Below are positions 54,902 to 63,531 of a stretch of DNA of 64,000 bases, in pieces. A model generated the notes under the pieces. That model did no database searches. It had not been told where the DNA came from and worked only from the letters and a program-made list of their open reading frames with translations. A program made the position numbers and the translations under genes. The stretch is from Achromobacter xylosoxidans (lineage in GTDB: Bacteria; Pseudomonadota; Gammaproteobacteria; Burkholderiales; Burkholderiaceae_B), in contig NZ_CP061008.1 of assembly GCF_014490035.1 (NCBI RefSeq), positions 3,968,001-4,032,000 of the forward strand, written 5' to 3'. The first letter of the stretch is position 1, and each line of letters opens with the position of its first letter.

Positions 54902-55804
54902 GTGAGTACCATCCGCTTTCTGCGCACTTTCCTGGCGGTCGCACACCACGGTTCCTTTTCGGAAGCGGCCGAGCAGGTGGCGCTGACGCAGGCCGCCGTC
55001 AGCTTCCAGATGCGCTCCCTGGAAGCGGAACTGGGCCGCGAACTCTTCGACCGCAGCGGCCGGCTCGCCATCCTGAACGCCGCCGGCCGGGAATTACTCC
55101 CTGAAATCAAGCACTTGCTGGACCTTTACGACCGCATGCGGCTGCCGCGCACCGTACCTGGCGAGCTGGCCGGGTCGGTCGCCGTGGGCAGCATCGTGTC
55201 CTGCATGGGCACCCTGTCCAAGGTCGTATCGGGCATGAAGAAGCAGCACCCCAAGCTGGACGTGCGCATCCTGTCGGGCAAGGCCAGCGAGCTGGCGGGC
55301 AAGGTCGAGGACGGCGAGCTGGACGCGGCCTTCCTGGTGGAGGCCGGGCGCAAGATGGCCAGCACGCGCTGGACCGCGCTATATGAAGAGCAACTGGTGG
55401 TAATCGCGCCGCGCTCGGCGCCGGGCGAAGACGCGCGCCAGGTGCTGGCGCAGAACCCCTTCCTGCGCTTTGACCGCACCCAGCGCACCGGCCTGCAGAT
55501 AGACCGGCTGCTGCGCCGCCTGGCGGTGCCGCTGAATGAATTCCTGGAACTCAACGCGATCGAGACCCTGGTCGAACTGGTGCGCCAGGAAGTCGGCGTG
55601 ACGCTGCTGCCGCTGATCAACGGCTCCAACTGGCAGCACAGTCCGGAACTGCGGATTCTCACCCTGCCGCAGGACCTGGGGCCGATGGCGCGCGCCATCG
55701 GCATGCTGGAGCGGCGCGAGCATGCGCGCCAGGGCATCACGGCGGCGATCTGCGAGGCGTGCGCCCAGGCGTTCCAGGCGCGCGAACCGCAGACCGCCGC
55801 CTGA
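54902..55804 (+). CDS. LysR-family regulator divergent from the ggt-gsi operon
   Basis: A 300-residue regulator with a normal LysR helix-turn-helix (FSEAAEQVALTQAAVSFQMR, LEAELGRELFDRSGR) and effector domain. I chose the GTG at 54902, which gives the standard start (STIRFLRTFLAVAHHGS) with AAGAG upstream; a TTG at 54869 is unlikely. The 93 bases between it and the ggt gene are unusually AT-rich for this genome and hold the divergent promoters. It probably regulates the importer and transferase operon. Confidence 0.9.
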   Translation: MSTIRFLRTFLAVAHHGSFSEAAEQVALTQAAVSFQMRSLEAELGRELFDRSGRLAILNAAGRELLPEIKHLLDLYDRMRLPRTVPGELAGSVAVGSIVSCMGTLSKVVSGMKKQHPKLDVRILSGKASELAGKVEDGELDAAFLVEAGRKMASTRWTALYEEQLVVIAPRSAPGEDARQVLAQNPFLRFDRTQRTGLQIDRLLRRLAVPLNEFLELNAIETLVELVRQEVGVTLLPLINGSNWQHSPELRILTLPQDLGPMARAIGMLERREHARQGITAAICEACAQAFQAREPQTAA

Positions 55805-55807
55805 GGC

Positions 55808-57979
55808 TTACAGCCCCATCGCCGGATCCGTCACCGACGAACGGCCGGTTTCCACGCGGCCGGCGTAGCGGCGCAGATAGGCCGGATCCTCGGCCAGGCG
55901 CACGGTGAAGTCGTACCAGCCCTGGCTGCCTTCCAGCGCCCAGTGCTGTTCGACCTGGCCGCCCGCGGGCACGGTGAACTTCCAGCGCTCGTGGTTGGCG
56001 TAATAGGCATTGGGCGCGACTTCGAAGGTGCAGGGATTCTGGCCGCCGTTAATGAAGCTGACGTAGACGTCGCCCTTGGCGATTTCATAGCAGACCCGGA
56101 TTTCCGCCGCCAGCGCCGACGTGCGGGCCAAGGCCAGGTCGCCCGCGAAATGGCGGTGGTAGCCGTTGGGGCCCAGCACCCAGAGGTCGTACTTGCCGCC
56201 GTCGGCCGCCGCGTCCCAGCCGCCTTCGAGCTGCTTGTCCGGCTCCACCGTGTAGCGGCGCGGCAGGCGGTCCAGGTGCAGGCGGTCATAGACATGGAAC
56301 ACCGCCGCCTGCTTGCCCGTATTGGAGAACACCAGGCGCATGGCGCCCGTGTCGGGCTGGGCGCGGCCGCTGGTGTGCAGTTCGTAGGGCAAGGCGCGGG
56401 AATAGCGCACGCCCTGCTCCTGCACCGGCTTGGCCTGGGTGCTGGGGTCGGGCAGCGGCACGGCCTGCAGCGCTTCCTGCGCGCTGCGCTCACTGTCGGA
56501 ACCCGCGCGGGTCAGCAGATTCAGGTCGGGCAGCTTTTCGTTATTGGGCGTGGCGAAGTTGAAGGCCGAGGTCAGGTCGCCCAGCACCGCGCGGCGCCAG
56601 GGGCTGATGTTGTCCTCGGCCACGCCGAAGCGGGCTTCCAGGAAGCGCAGCACCGAGGTGTGGTCGAAGGCCTGGGAATTGACCCAGCCGCCACGGCTCC
56701 AGGGCGACACCACGTACATGGGGACGCGCGGGCCGGGGCCGTAGACGCGGTCGTCGGCGGCATCCTGGGCCGAGGCGTGGGTGTGACGCTCCAGGTCGGT
56801 GTTGACGGTGGAGGCGCCGGCCATCGAGCCGTCCGGATTCAGCGAGGGCGCGGCGGGCGGCGGCACGTGGTCGAAATAGCCGTCGTTCTCGTCGAAGTTG
56901 ATGAGCAGCACGGTCTTGCTCCAGACCTCGGGATTGGCCGTCAGCGCGTCCAGCGCTTCCTGGATGTACCAGGCGCCCTGGATCGGGCTGGACGGACCGG
57001 GGTGCTCGGAATACGTGGCGGGCGCCACGATCCACGACACCTGCGGCAGCGTGCCGTTGAGGGCGTCCTCGCGCAGCGCCTTCAGGAAGCCGCCGTCGGG
57101 CATGGTGTTGGCCGTGCCCTTGTAGAGCGGGTTGGCGGCGTCCATGGACGGGGTCCAGGCCGGGTACGGCGCGCCGTTGGCGCTGTTGCCGGCCAGCTCG
57201 TTGGCGCGGCGGTACTGCTTGAAGCCGGCCAGCGAGTTGTCGCCGAAGTTCTCCGGCAGGTTCTGGTAAACCTTCCAGGTGACGCCCGCTTCCTGCAGGC
57301 GTTCGGGATAGGTCTTCCAGGTCCAGCCGGTGGACGAGGCGCCCAGGCTGTCCCACTGGTTGCGGGTCGAAGGGCCGTTGCCCAGGGACAGCGGGTCGTT
57401 GGTGCCGGTCCAGAGGAACAGGCGGTTGGTGTTGGTGCCGCCGTGGGTCGAGCAATGGTAGGCATCGCACAGCGTGAAGGCTTCGGCCAGCGCGAACTGG
57501 AACTCCACCTCCTTCTTCTTGTAGTAGCCCATGGACTGGTTCTGCTTGTAGCGCGGCCAGTGGTCCATGCGGCCGCCGTCCCAGGCCATCTGCGCGTCCA
57601 TGTAGTCGTGCGGCGTGCCGGCCACGCGCTGGGCGTTGCCCTGCGTGCTGTCCAGGTGATACGGCATGACAACGCGCGTGCCGTTGCTCTGCTCCCAGAC
57701 CGAGCGCTTTTCAGGCAGCGGGATGGTGATGCGGTCGCCGAAGCCGCGCACGCCCTTGAACGTGCCGAAGTACATGTCGAAGGAGCGGTTTTCCTGCATC
57801 AGGATGACCACGTGCTCGACGTCGTTGATGGTGCCGGTGCGGTTGTTGGCGGGGATGGCCAGCGCGCGGCGGATCGCCGGCGGGAACATCGACAGCGCGG
57901 TCAAGCCTGCGGTCGAGGCGGCCGCGTTGCGCAAGAAACGGCGCTTGCCGGCGTGGACCTGGTCTTTATCGAACGTCAC
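55808..57979 (-). CDS. Phosphocholine-type phospholipase C
   Basis: A 723-residue enzyme of the PlcH/PlcN family. A Tat signal is present (GKRRFLRNAAASTAGLTA, twin Arg at 13-14). The catalytic domain starts VEHVVILMQENRSFDMYFGT and holds INFDENDGYFDHVPPP. Two C-terminal DUF756-type modules follow (LPYELHTSGRAQPD; ENPCTF-like region NGGQNPCTFEVAPNA). I chose the GTG at 57979 with AGGAA upstream; longer in-frame starts lack support. It should release phosphocholine from lipids outside the cell, exported folded by Tat and probably secreted by the neighbouring type II system. Confidence 0.94.
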   Translation of the reverse strand: MTFDKDQVHAGKRRFLRNAAASTAGLTALSMFPPAIRRALAIPANNRTGTINDVEHVVILMQENRSFDMYFGTFKGVRGFGDRITIPLPEKRSVWEQSNGTRVVMPYHLDSTQGNAQRVAGTPHDYMDAQMAWDGGRMDHWPRYKQNQSMGYYKKKEVEFQFALAEAFTLCDAYHCSTHGGTNTNRLFLWTGTNDPLSLGNGPSTRNQWDSLGASSTGWTWKTYPERLQEAGVTWKVYQNLPENFGDNSLAGFKQYRRANELAGNSANGAPYPAWTPSMDAANPLYKGTANTMPDGGFLKALREDALNGTLPQVSWIVAPATYSEHPGPSSPIQGAWYIQEALDALTANPEVWSKTVLLINFDENDGYFDHVPPPAAPSLNPDGSMAGASTVNTDLERHTHASAQDAADDRVYGPGPRVPMYVVSPWSRGGWVNSQAFDHTSVLRFLEARFGVAEDNISPWRRAVLGDLTSAFNFATPNNEKLPDLNLLTRAGSDSERSAQEALQAVPLPDPSTQAKPVQEQGVRYSRALPYELHTSGRAQPDTGAMRLVFSNTGKQAAVFHVYDRLHLDRLPRRYTVEPDKQLEGGWDAAADGGKYDLWVLGPNGYHRHFAGDLALARTSALAAEIRVCYEIAKGDVYVSFINGGQNPCTFEVAPNAYYANHERWKFTVPAGGQVEQHWALEGSQGWYDFTVRLAEDPAYLRRYAGRVETGRSSVTDPAMGL

Positions 57980-58014
57980 GGATTCTATTCCTATGGATCG
58001 GGTGGACGCGCGGC

Positions 58015-58197
58015 TCAAGGCGCGCAACGCAATTCGGGTTTGACGGGCTCGGGCTTCGGCGTCTCGGGTTGGCCGGTGCCGGGGTCTTTGCCGCCGTCGC
58101 TGTCGCCGTCATCGCCGCCGCAGGCAGCCAGCGTGGCGCTCAGCATCAGCACCGCGCCCAGGCGCAGGAAACCGCGCAAGATCATGGACATGCTCAT
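58015..58197 (-). CDS. Small acidic lipoprotein
   Basis: A 60-residue lipoprotein: hydrophobic LRLGAVLMLSATLAAC with lipobox LAAC, followed by a short tail rich in Gly, Asp, Pro and Lys (GGDDGDSDGGKDPGTGQ). GAGG lies eight bases before the ATG. It sits 18 bases after the alkaline-phosphatase-family gene and 35 before the phospholipase C gene, in one operon. No fold is expected; it may be a lipoprotein spacer or a helper of the neighbouring secreted enzymes. Confidence 0.7.
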   Translation of the reverse strand: MSMSMILRGFLRLGAVLMLSATLAACGGDDGDSDGGKDPGTGQPETPKPEPVKPELRCAP

Positions 58198-58215
58198 TTT
58201 TTTATCCTCGATACA

Positions 58216-60222
58216 TCAGGGAAACAGTTCGGAAACGGACTTGCCGGAGAGGGCGAGCGACTTCACTTCAGCTTCGGTGAGCGCGCGCGACCAGTACGCC
58301 AGGTCGTCGAAGTACATCGTGTAGGGACCCTTGGTGCCGGCGCAGCAGACGCCATAGGTGCCGCGTCCGTCTTCATTCAGGCCCAGGTGCGGACCGTAGA
58401 CGCCGGCGATCTTGGTCAGGTCGACCGAGCCCGTGCCGATGGTGCGCTGGGAGAAGCCCAGTTCGCTGTCGTAGACGGACGCCGTCAGGGTCTTGGCCGT
58501 CTTGTTCACGGTCATCGCGACGTAGACCGGCTTGTTCGGGGTGAACTTGACGTTGTTGATGTCGACCCGCGAGCCGCCGCCAGCCAGGTTGAAATACAGC
58601 ACCGGACCGGCCCACTGCGCGATGGTGATGCCGGGGTTGCCGCCGGAGTTGTAGTCCTTGTTGCCCAGGATGGAACGGTCATTGGCGGTGCCATCGGACT
58701 GATACCAGAAGCCGATGGTGAAAGCCTGGGCCGCGTCCAGCATGCCGGCCGGATAGTCCAGCTTGAAGCCGCCCAGGGCCGCCGCGCTGCGGTCGTTCTT
58801 GAACATCTTGCCGAACACGCCTGCATCCGCGTAGGCCGGCGCCTGCGTGCCGTCGAACGGCGTGATGGCTCCGCCGCCGGCGGCGAGGTCGGTCATGTTG
58901 CCTTCGAACGGGAACAGCATCGTCAGGCCGGTGCGCAGCGAAGCCAGCAGCGGCAGCGGCTTGGTGTAGGCCACGGTGGTGCGCGCCGCGCTGACCGCGT
59001 TGCCGACCGCCACGCTGTAGTTCAAGGTGTGCACGCCCTCGGTCTCGAACTTGAAACCCTTGTCGACGTACTCGGCGGCCGTGCCGGGCACGCGCGCGAT
59101 CTCCACGCCGTCGCGGCTGACCACGATGTCGCCGGCGGGTTCGCCCACGCGCACCCAGCTCAGCGTCACGCTCTTGTTGTCGGTGGAGGTGCGGGCCGCG
59201 GTGTGGCGCAACGCCAGCTTGCCGGCAAGCGACGTGCCCGCCATGTCGTACTTGGCGGCGGCCGGCAGCGCCTTCAGATGGTCCAGCACCGTCGGCGTCA
59301 CATCGGCCGCGCTGGGCAGCGCGTACCAGTTGTTGTCCCACAGGCCGTCAAACGATGCATCGTCGGCGCTGCCGCCCAGCAGCGCAGGCTGGTTGGCGGC
59401 CAACAGGATGGTCTTGTTCAAGGACATGGGACGGCCGTCGCTGGCGCCAGTCTTGCCCAGGCCGTGGCTGGAAGCCACGATCACCAGCCACTTCTCGCCC
59501 GGATGCTCCGCCTTGCGGTCGGCGATCTGCTTGGCCAGCGCGCCGATGGCGGCGTCGGCCTGGCGGATCGCGCTGTCATAGGCCGAGCCGAAGCCGTTCT
59601 CCGACGCCACGCGTTCCGGCGCGCCGAACTGCGCCACCACCACGTCATAGCCTTCGGTAATGCGGTCGCGCGCCTGGGCGGCGACGCAATCGTCCGCGCC
59701 TGCACAGTCGGTCAGCGACTGCAGATAGCCCGCGTCGCGTTGACCCGCGATCAACCCGGCCAGCACCGTCGAATTGAAGGCGGCGGCGCTGCGCGCTTCG
59801 GGACGCGCCTGCTTGACGCGCTGGAACAGGGTCGGCGATTGCAGCGTTTCGCCCTGCACGCTGTAGCGCACGCCATGCTGGTCGGCCCATTGCCCGGTCA
59901 GCAACGTCGCCCAGCCCGGCGCCAGCAGCGTCGGCTGCTGCGTGGGTGCGTCCGTCACGCCGCCGGTCCAGGCGCGCGTGGCATTGAACTGCGCGATGTT
60001 GGGCAGGAACTTGTCGGCCACGCCGCGGCGCATCGCGTCGTAGGTCAGGCCGTCGACGCCGATGAACAGCACCTTGTCGGCGGGCGTGGGGTCCGGCTGG
60101 GTCACCGGCGGCTGGGTCGGCGGCGCTTCGGTGTCGTCGTCATCGTCGCTGCCTCCGCAGCCCGCCAGGGCGCTGGTCGCCAGCAGGGCCGCGCACCATC
60201 TTCTCCAATTCAATGCTTGCAT
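58216..60222 (-). CDS. Alkaline-phosphatase-family lipoprotein with LamG-like domain
   Basis: A 668-residue lipoprotein (lipobox ALAGCGG, Cys22) with an Asp-rich and Pro-rich linker. The catalytic domain (about 48-300) is of the phosphodiesterase/alkaline-phosphatase superfamily: VLFIGVDGLTYDAM with a metal Asp, TLLAPGWATLLTGQWADQHGVR with the likely Thr nucleophile, and VIVASSHGLGKTG. The C-terminal part (about 445-665) looks like a concanavalin/LamG fold (FTIGFWYQSDG, YFDDLAYWSRALTEAEV), which may bind carbohydrate or surfaces. It probably frees phosphate from organic esters at the cell surface. Confidence 0.88.
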   Translation of the reverse strand: MQALNWRRWCAALLATSALAGCGGSDDDDDTEAPPTQPPVTQPDPTPADKVLFIGVDGLTYDAMRRGVADKFLPNIAQFNATRAWTGGVTDAPTQQPTLLAPGWATLLTGQWADQHGVRYSVQGETLQSPTLFQRVKQARPEARSAAAFNSTVLAGLIAGQRDAGYLQSLTDCAGADDCVAAQARDRITEGYDVVVAQFGAPERVASENGFGSAYDSAIRQADAAIGALAKQIADRKAEHPGEKWLVIVASSHGLGKTGASDGRPMSLNKTILLAANQPALLGGSADDASFDGLWDNNWYALPSAADVTPTVLDHLKALPAAAKYDMAGTSLAGKLALRHTAARTSTDNKSVTLSWVRVGEPAGDIVVSRDGVEIARVPGTAAEYVDKGFKFETEGVHTLNYSVAVGNAVSAARTTVAYTKPLPLLASLRTGLTMLFPFEGNMTDLAAGGGAITPFDGTQAPAYADAGVFGKMFKNDRSAAALGGFKLDYPAGMLDAAQAFTIGFWYQSDGTANDRSILGNKDYNSGGNPGITIAQWAGPVLYFNLAGGGSRVDINNVKFTPNKPVYVAMTVNKTAKTLTASVYDSELGFSQRTIGTGSVDLTKIAGVYGPHLGLNEDGRGTYGVCCAGTKGPYTMYFDDLAYWSRALTEAEVKSLALSGKSVSELFP

Positions 60223-60281
60223 GCTTCTCTTCTCTAGTCATGAACAGGGTTTTATGCAGGGCTACATGATGGCCAGCCAAG

Positions 60282-60299
60282 GTGAAAGCCCCGTGAAGC
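60282..60299 (-). promoter_or_regulatory. Possible Pho box before the alkaline-phosphatase-family gene
   Basis: On the minus strand GCTTCAC, four bases, CTTTCAC: two heptamers with the 11-base period of a Pho box (consensus CTGTCAC type), the second matching six of seven. It lies 60 bases upstream of the start codon. The match of the first repeat is weak. Confidence 0.35.
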
Positions 60300-60351
60300 A
60301 AAGAAGAGAAACCTTGATCGACGGATCAGGATTCTTTTGCGCGCGATCCGC

Positions 60352-60380
60352 AAAAAAAACGGCTTCCCGAAGGAAGCCGC
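60352..60380 (-). terminator. Intrinsic terminator after phoX
   Basis: Read on the minus strand, CGGCTTCC pairs with GGAAGCCG around TTCG, followed by eight T. It ends the phoX message 37 bases after its stop, so the next gene has its own promoter. Confidence 0.93.
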
Positions 60381-60416
60381 GGCAAAGCCGGAGGCAGGCT
60401 GGCGCCTGCCGCAAGC

Positions 60417-62360
60417 CTAGGCGCCGATCTTGACGCCGGTCAGATAACCCACCGACGCGCCAAAGCCGTCCTTGTAGTTGGCCTTGACCAGGGGTTCCAG
60501 CGTGGGCCGCACCACCGAGTGCACGCTGCCCCAATCGGCCGCGTGCTGGAAGTTGCTGGTGATGTAGGTCCAGCCGTTGATCTCGTCCACGGCCTGCAGG
60601 CCGGTGGATTCCGCGGCCACCGGGCAGGACAGCAGGCGCGACAACTGCCTGGTGTCGACGTTGTAGGCCCACAGGAAGTTGTTGACGTGGCCGCCGCTGT
60701 CCTCGCCCACGAAGAGCGTGCGCAGCTTCTCCGAGAACTTGAGGTTGTCGGGGTTGGAGATCTTGTCGGCGGCGTGGGTATTGCCCAGCGCATCGCGCGC
60801 GGCCAGCACTTCGCCCACCAGTTCCGGCACCGCGGCCATGTCCACCGGCACCCAGGCGCTGTCGATAGCCTTCCCGTCCGTGTCGACCTGGCCTTCCTTC
60901 ATGTGCAGCTGGTAGACCGCGCCCGCCGCCGGGCCTTCGACCTTGAAGCCGGGCGACAAGCCGTCGGTCATCGAGCTGTCCACGCGCGACATCGCGCTGT
61001 AGGCGATCTTGTCCTTGGCGTTGACGGTGGTGCCCTCCATCTTGGAGAAGGCCAGCGTGCCGCCCACCATGGCGGCGTAACGGTGGGTTTCCAGAAAGGC
61101 CGCGGCCACGTTGCGCCCGGGCTGCAGCTTGACCCAGTTGTCCTTGCCGGAATAGCGGATCTTGGTGAAGGCGGCATCCAGCGGGTCGGCGGTGCGCACG
61201 TCCATGATGTCGGCGGCGCTCAGCTGGTCGGCCAGCGCCTGCACTTCCGCGCTGGTCGCGTGGCCCAGCTTGATCCAGGTCAGCGTGCCGGCGCCGGGAC
61301 CGGTGCCCGAGGTCTGGTTCCACTTGGCGACATACAGCGTGCCGGCCGACAGATCGGCCTTGCGGTCGGCCACGAACATGAACAGGCCGCCGTTGGTGGC
61401 GTCGTCGCCCATCAGCGCGGTGCGCTGGTCCGGCATGACCTGCACCAGCTCGTGCGAAATGCGGCCCGTGCAATAGTGCTTCTTGATAGTGCCGGTGCCG
61501 TCCGGGTTGACGGTGACCTCGGGCATGTGGCCGTAGTGGTAGGGATTGGCCTTGGCCGGATCGCCGTAGAGATTCTGGCTGTAGGCCTGGAACGAGGACG
61601 ACGCCTTGGCCGTGGTGGCGTCGGGCTCGTACTCTTCGCTGGACAGATGGGTGTTCCAGGGCGAGAGGCTCGCGCCACAGGTGATCCACAGGCCATGCAC
61701 CGACGACGTGTCCACGGTGTGGTACTTCACCAGGCTGAGCTTGCCGGTGTTGGGGTCCTGCGACAGCGTCAGCACCGCGATCTGCGACGGCAGCAGGCCG
61801 TACATGTCCTTGCCGGCCTGGTCCATGGACTGGTACTCGAACTGCACCACCGCGTACAGCGCGTTGCCGGCCACGCCCGCCACCTTGGTCGGTTCCGACA
61901 AGGACAGCAGCGACATGCCGTCCGGACAGTTCGAGAAGAACTGCCGCGCCTTCGCGGGCACCGAATTGTCGACGATGGGCGCGCCGGCCAGGTTGTAGTA
62001 GCCGCCGGCGACCACGGTGCCGCCCTTGCCGTCCGGCACGGCGTCGCCCGTCATGAAGAAAGGCTCGTAGCCCAGCTCGACGCTGCGCTTGGAGCCGTCG
62101 CTGAACGTCAGCTCCAGCGCCGAGGCGACGGTGGTACGCGCCATCAGTTCAGGCTGGGACAGCGAGGGCGCGGCCATGGACCTGAAGGAGGCGGACTTGA
62201 AGGTGACCGGCGCGACGGGCGGCGTGCTGTCGTCATCGTCATCGCTGGAATTACAGCCGGCCAGCAGCGCGGCCAGGCTGACGCCGCCCAGCGGCAGCAT
62301 CGGCGCGCCTCCCAGCATTTTGAGGAGTCGGCGGCGATTGGCTTGGTTCAGGTCTTGCAT
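60417..62360 (-). CDS. phoX: PhoX-family alkaline phosphatase, Tat-exported lipoprotein
   Basis: A 647-residue PhoX (DUF839) phosphatase. The N-terminus has both a twin-arginine motif (NRRRLLKMLGG) and a lipobox (SLAALLAGCNSS, Cys36), so it is exported folded with its calcium/iron cofactor and then lipidated. An Asp-rich linker follows. Family motifs include YGHMPEVTVNPDG, TGRISHEL and HVNNFLWAYNVD with WTYITSNFQHAADWG near the C-terminus. I took the ATG at 62360 with AGGGAA upstream. It removes phosphate from organic monoesters under starvation. Confidence 0.91.
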   Translation of the reverse strand: MQDLNQANRRRLLKMLGGAPMLPLGGVSLAALLAGCNSSDDDDDSTPPVAPVTFKSASFRSMAAPSLSQPELMARTTVASALELTFSDGSKRSVELGYEPFFMTGDAVPDGKGGTVVAGGYYNLAGAPIVDNSVPAKARQFFSNCPDGMSLLSLSEPTKVAGVAGNALYAVVQFEYQSMDQAGKDMYGLLPSQIAVLTLSQDPNTGKLSLVKYHTVDTSSVHGLWITCGASLSPWNTHLSSEEYEPDATTAKASSSFQAYSQNLYGDPAKANPYHYGHMPEVTVNPDGTGTIKKHYCTGRISHELVQVMPDQRTALMGDDATNGGLFMFVADRKADLSAGTLYVAKWNQTSGTGPGAGTLTWIKLGHATSAEVQALADQLSAADIMDVRTADPLDAAFTKIRYSGKDNWVKLQPGRNVAAAFLETHRYAAMVGGTLAFSKMEGTTVNAKDKIAYSAMSRVDSSMTDGLSPGFKVEGPAAGAVYQLHMKEGQVDTDGKAIDSAWVPVDMAAVPELVGEVLAARDALGNTHAADKISNPDNLKFSEKLRTLFVGEDSGGHVNNFLWAYNVDTRQLSRLLSCPVAAESTGLQAVDEINGWTYITSNFQHAADWGSVHSVVRPTLEPLVKANYKDGFGASVGYLTGVKIGA

Positions 62361-62432
62361 GCGGGTTCCCTGTTGGAAAGGAGGTCTGCCCGGATGCGGC
62401 ATCCGGACTTCAGCGCATGCTAGACATGGGGC

Positions 62433-62450
62433 ATGTACGAACGATGACAG
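62433..62450 (-). promoter_or_regulatory. Possible Pho box before phoX
   Basis: On the minus strand CTGTCAT, four bases, CGTACAT. The first heptamer is perfect, the second matches in part. A TAGCAT -10 candidate lies ten bases downstream, as usual for PhoB-activated promoters. Confidence 0.45.
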
Positions 62451-62500
62451 AAGGCCCCGCGCAACAGGAGCGATGGCAGATACCGCGGGTCATCGCAAGC

Positions 62501-62523
62501 CTGTCATGTAGCGACGCTATAGT
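62501..62523 (+). promoter_or_regulatory. Possible promoter with Pho half-site before the gspC-like gene
   Basis: CTGTCAT (62501-62507) is followed after ten bases by TATAGT (62518-62523), the spacing of a PhoB half-site to a -10 box. No second good heptamer was found upstream. Confidence 0.4.
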
Positions 62524-62557
62524 CGGCCCGTCGCAACCCGCCCTGCCCGCCTGTTCC

Positions 62558-62992
62558 ATGCCCTTCTCCCTGCGCCCGAACCTGCCCGCCGCGTTCCGCG
62601 TTCTTGCCGTGCTGGCCCTGGCCGCGGGCCTGGGCGTATGGGCGTCGATCCTGCTTGCGCCCAAGGCCGGCGCCTTGCCTGCGGCGGTATCGGCGGGAGC
62701 GCCGCGCGCCGCCGACAACACGCCCGTGGCGCTGTGGTTCGGCAAGGACGAAGCCATGCGCACGCAGATCACCGTGCTGGGCGTGATCGCCGCGGGCGCC
62801 GACGGCGCCGCCGTGCTCAGCGTCGACGGCGGCCCGCCGCTGGCCTGGCGCGCGGGCGGCGAAGTGGCCCCCGGCATCGTGCTGCGCGCAGTCGCCGCGG
62901 ACGCGGTGACGGTGGAACAGGCCGGACGCTCAAGCCGCCTGCCAGCGCCGGCCGCCCTGCCCGCGCCCGCCGGCATATCGCGCGAAAAGTAG
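62558..62992 (+). CDS. Type II secretion GspC-like protein, short form
   Basis: A 144-residue inner-membrane protein: one N-terminal membrane segment (FRVLAVLALAAGLGVWAS) and a homology-region-like domain (about 70-128: ITVLGVIAAGADGAAVLSVDG, read in parts, with WRAGGEVAPGIVLRAV). It lacks the PDZ or coiled-coil C-terminus of long GspC proteins. In the family the domain links the inner-membrane platform to the outer-membrane secretin. I chose the ATG at 62558. Position just before gspG supports the call. Confidence 0.7.
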   Translation: MPFSLRPNLPAAFRVLAVLALAAGLGVWASILLAPKAGALPAAVSAGAPRAADNTPVALWFGKDEAMRTQITVLGVIAAGADGAAVLSVDGGPPLAWRAGGEVAPGIVLRAVAADAVTVEQAGRSSRLPAPAALPAPAGISREK

Positions 62993-63046
62993 GCCGCGCC
63001 GCGCGCGGGCCGGGTCCTTGCGCATTTGGCGGCGGCGTGAGTATTG

Positions 63047-63065
63047 CTGTCATATTTCATGTCCA
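63047..63065 (+). promoter_or_regulatory. Possible Pho half-site before gspG
   Basis: CTGTCAT followed by ATTTC and ATGTCCA. The first heptamer is perfect and the spacer AT-rich, but spacing to the second is five rather than four. It lies about 40 bases before the gspG start. Confidence 0.35.
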
Positions 63066-63102
63066 CAATCCTCCGCTCCTACTGAAAGACCGGAGTCATC
63101 AA

Positions 63103-63531
63103 GTGCGTCAGTTACCGCGCGGGCTTGCCCGCCAGCAAGGTTTCACCCTCATCGAGATCATGGTGGTGATTGTGATCATGGGGATACTTGCGGCGTTGAT
63201 CGTCCCCCGCGTGCTGGACCGTCCCGACCAGGCCCGCCAGGTCGCCGCGCGCCAGGACATCGCCGGCATCATGCAGGCGCTGAAGCTGTACCGCCTGGAC
63301 AATGGCCGCTACCCCAGCACCGCGCAGGGCTTGCGCGCGCTGGTGCAGAAACCCGAGGGCGCGAACAACTGGCGCGGCTACCTGGACAAGCTGCCCAACG
63401 ATCCCTGGGGCCATCCCTATCAATACCTGAGCCCTGGCGTCAAAGGCGATATCGACGTGTTCTCGTTCGGCGCCGACAACAAGCCCGGCGGAGAAAGCGG
63501 CGATGCCGACATCGGCTCCTGGGAACTCTGA
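63103..63531 (+). CDS. gspG: Type II secretion major pseudopilin GspG
   Basis: A 142-residue pseudopilin. The prepilin cleavage site is QQG/FTLIEIMVVIVIMG, with Glu at mature position 5, and methylation of the new N-terminal Phe is expected. AARQDIAGIMQALKLYRLDN and YPSTAQGLRALVQKPEG are the GspG core, and NDPWGHPYQYLSPG with DVFSFGADNKPGGE forms the calcium loop. I chose the GTG at 63103 with GGAG seven bases upstream. It forms the pseudopilus shaft. Confidence 0.95.
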   Translation: MRQLPRGLARQQGFTLIEIMVVIVIMGILAALIVPRVLDRPDQARQVAARQDIAGIMQALKLYRLDNGRYPSTAQGLRALVQKPEGANNWRGYLDKLPNDPWGHPYQYLSPGVKGDIDVFSFGADNKPGGESGDADIGSWEL

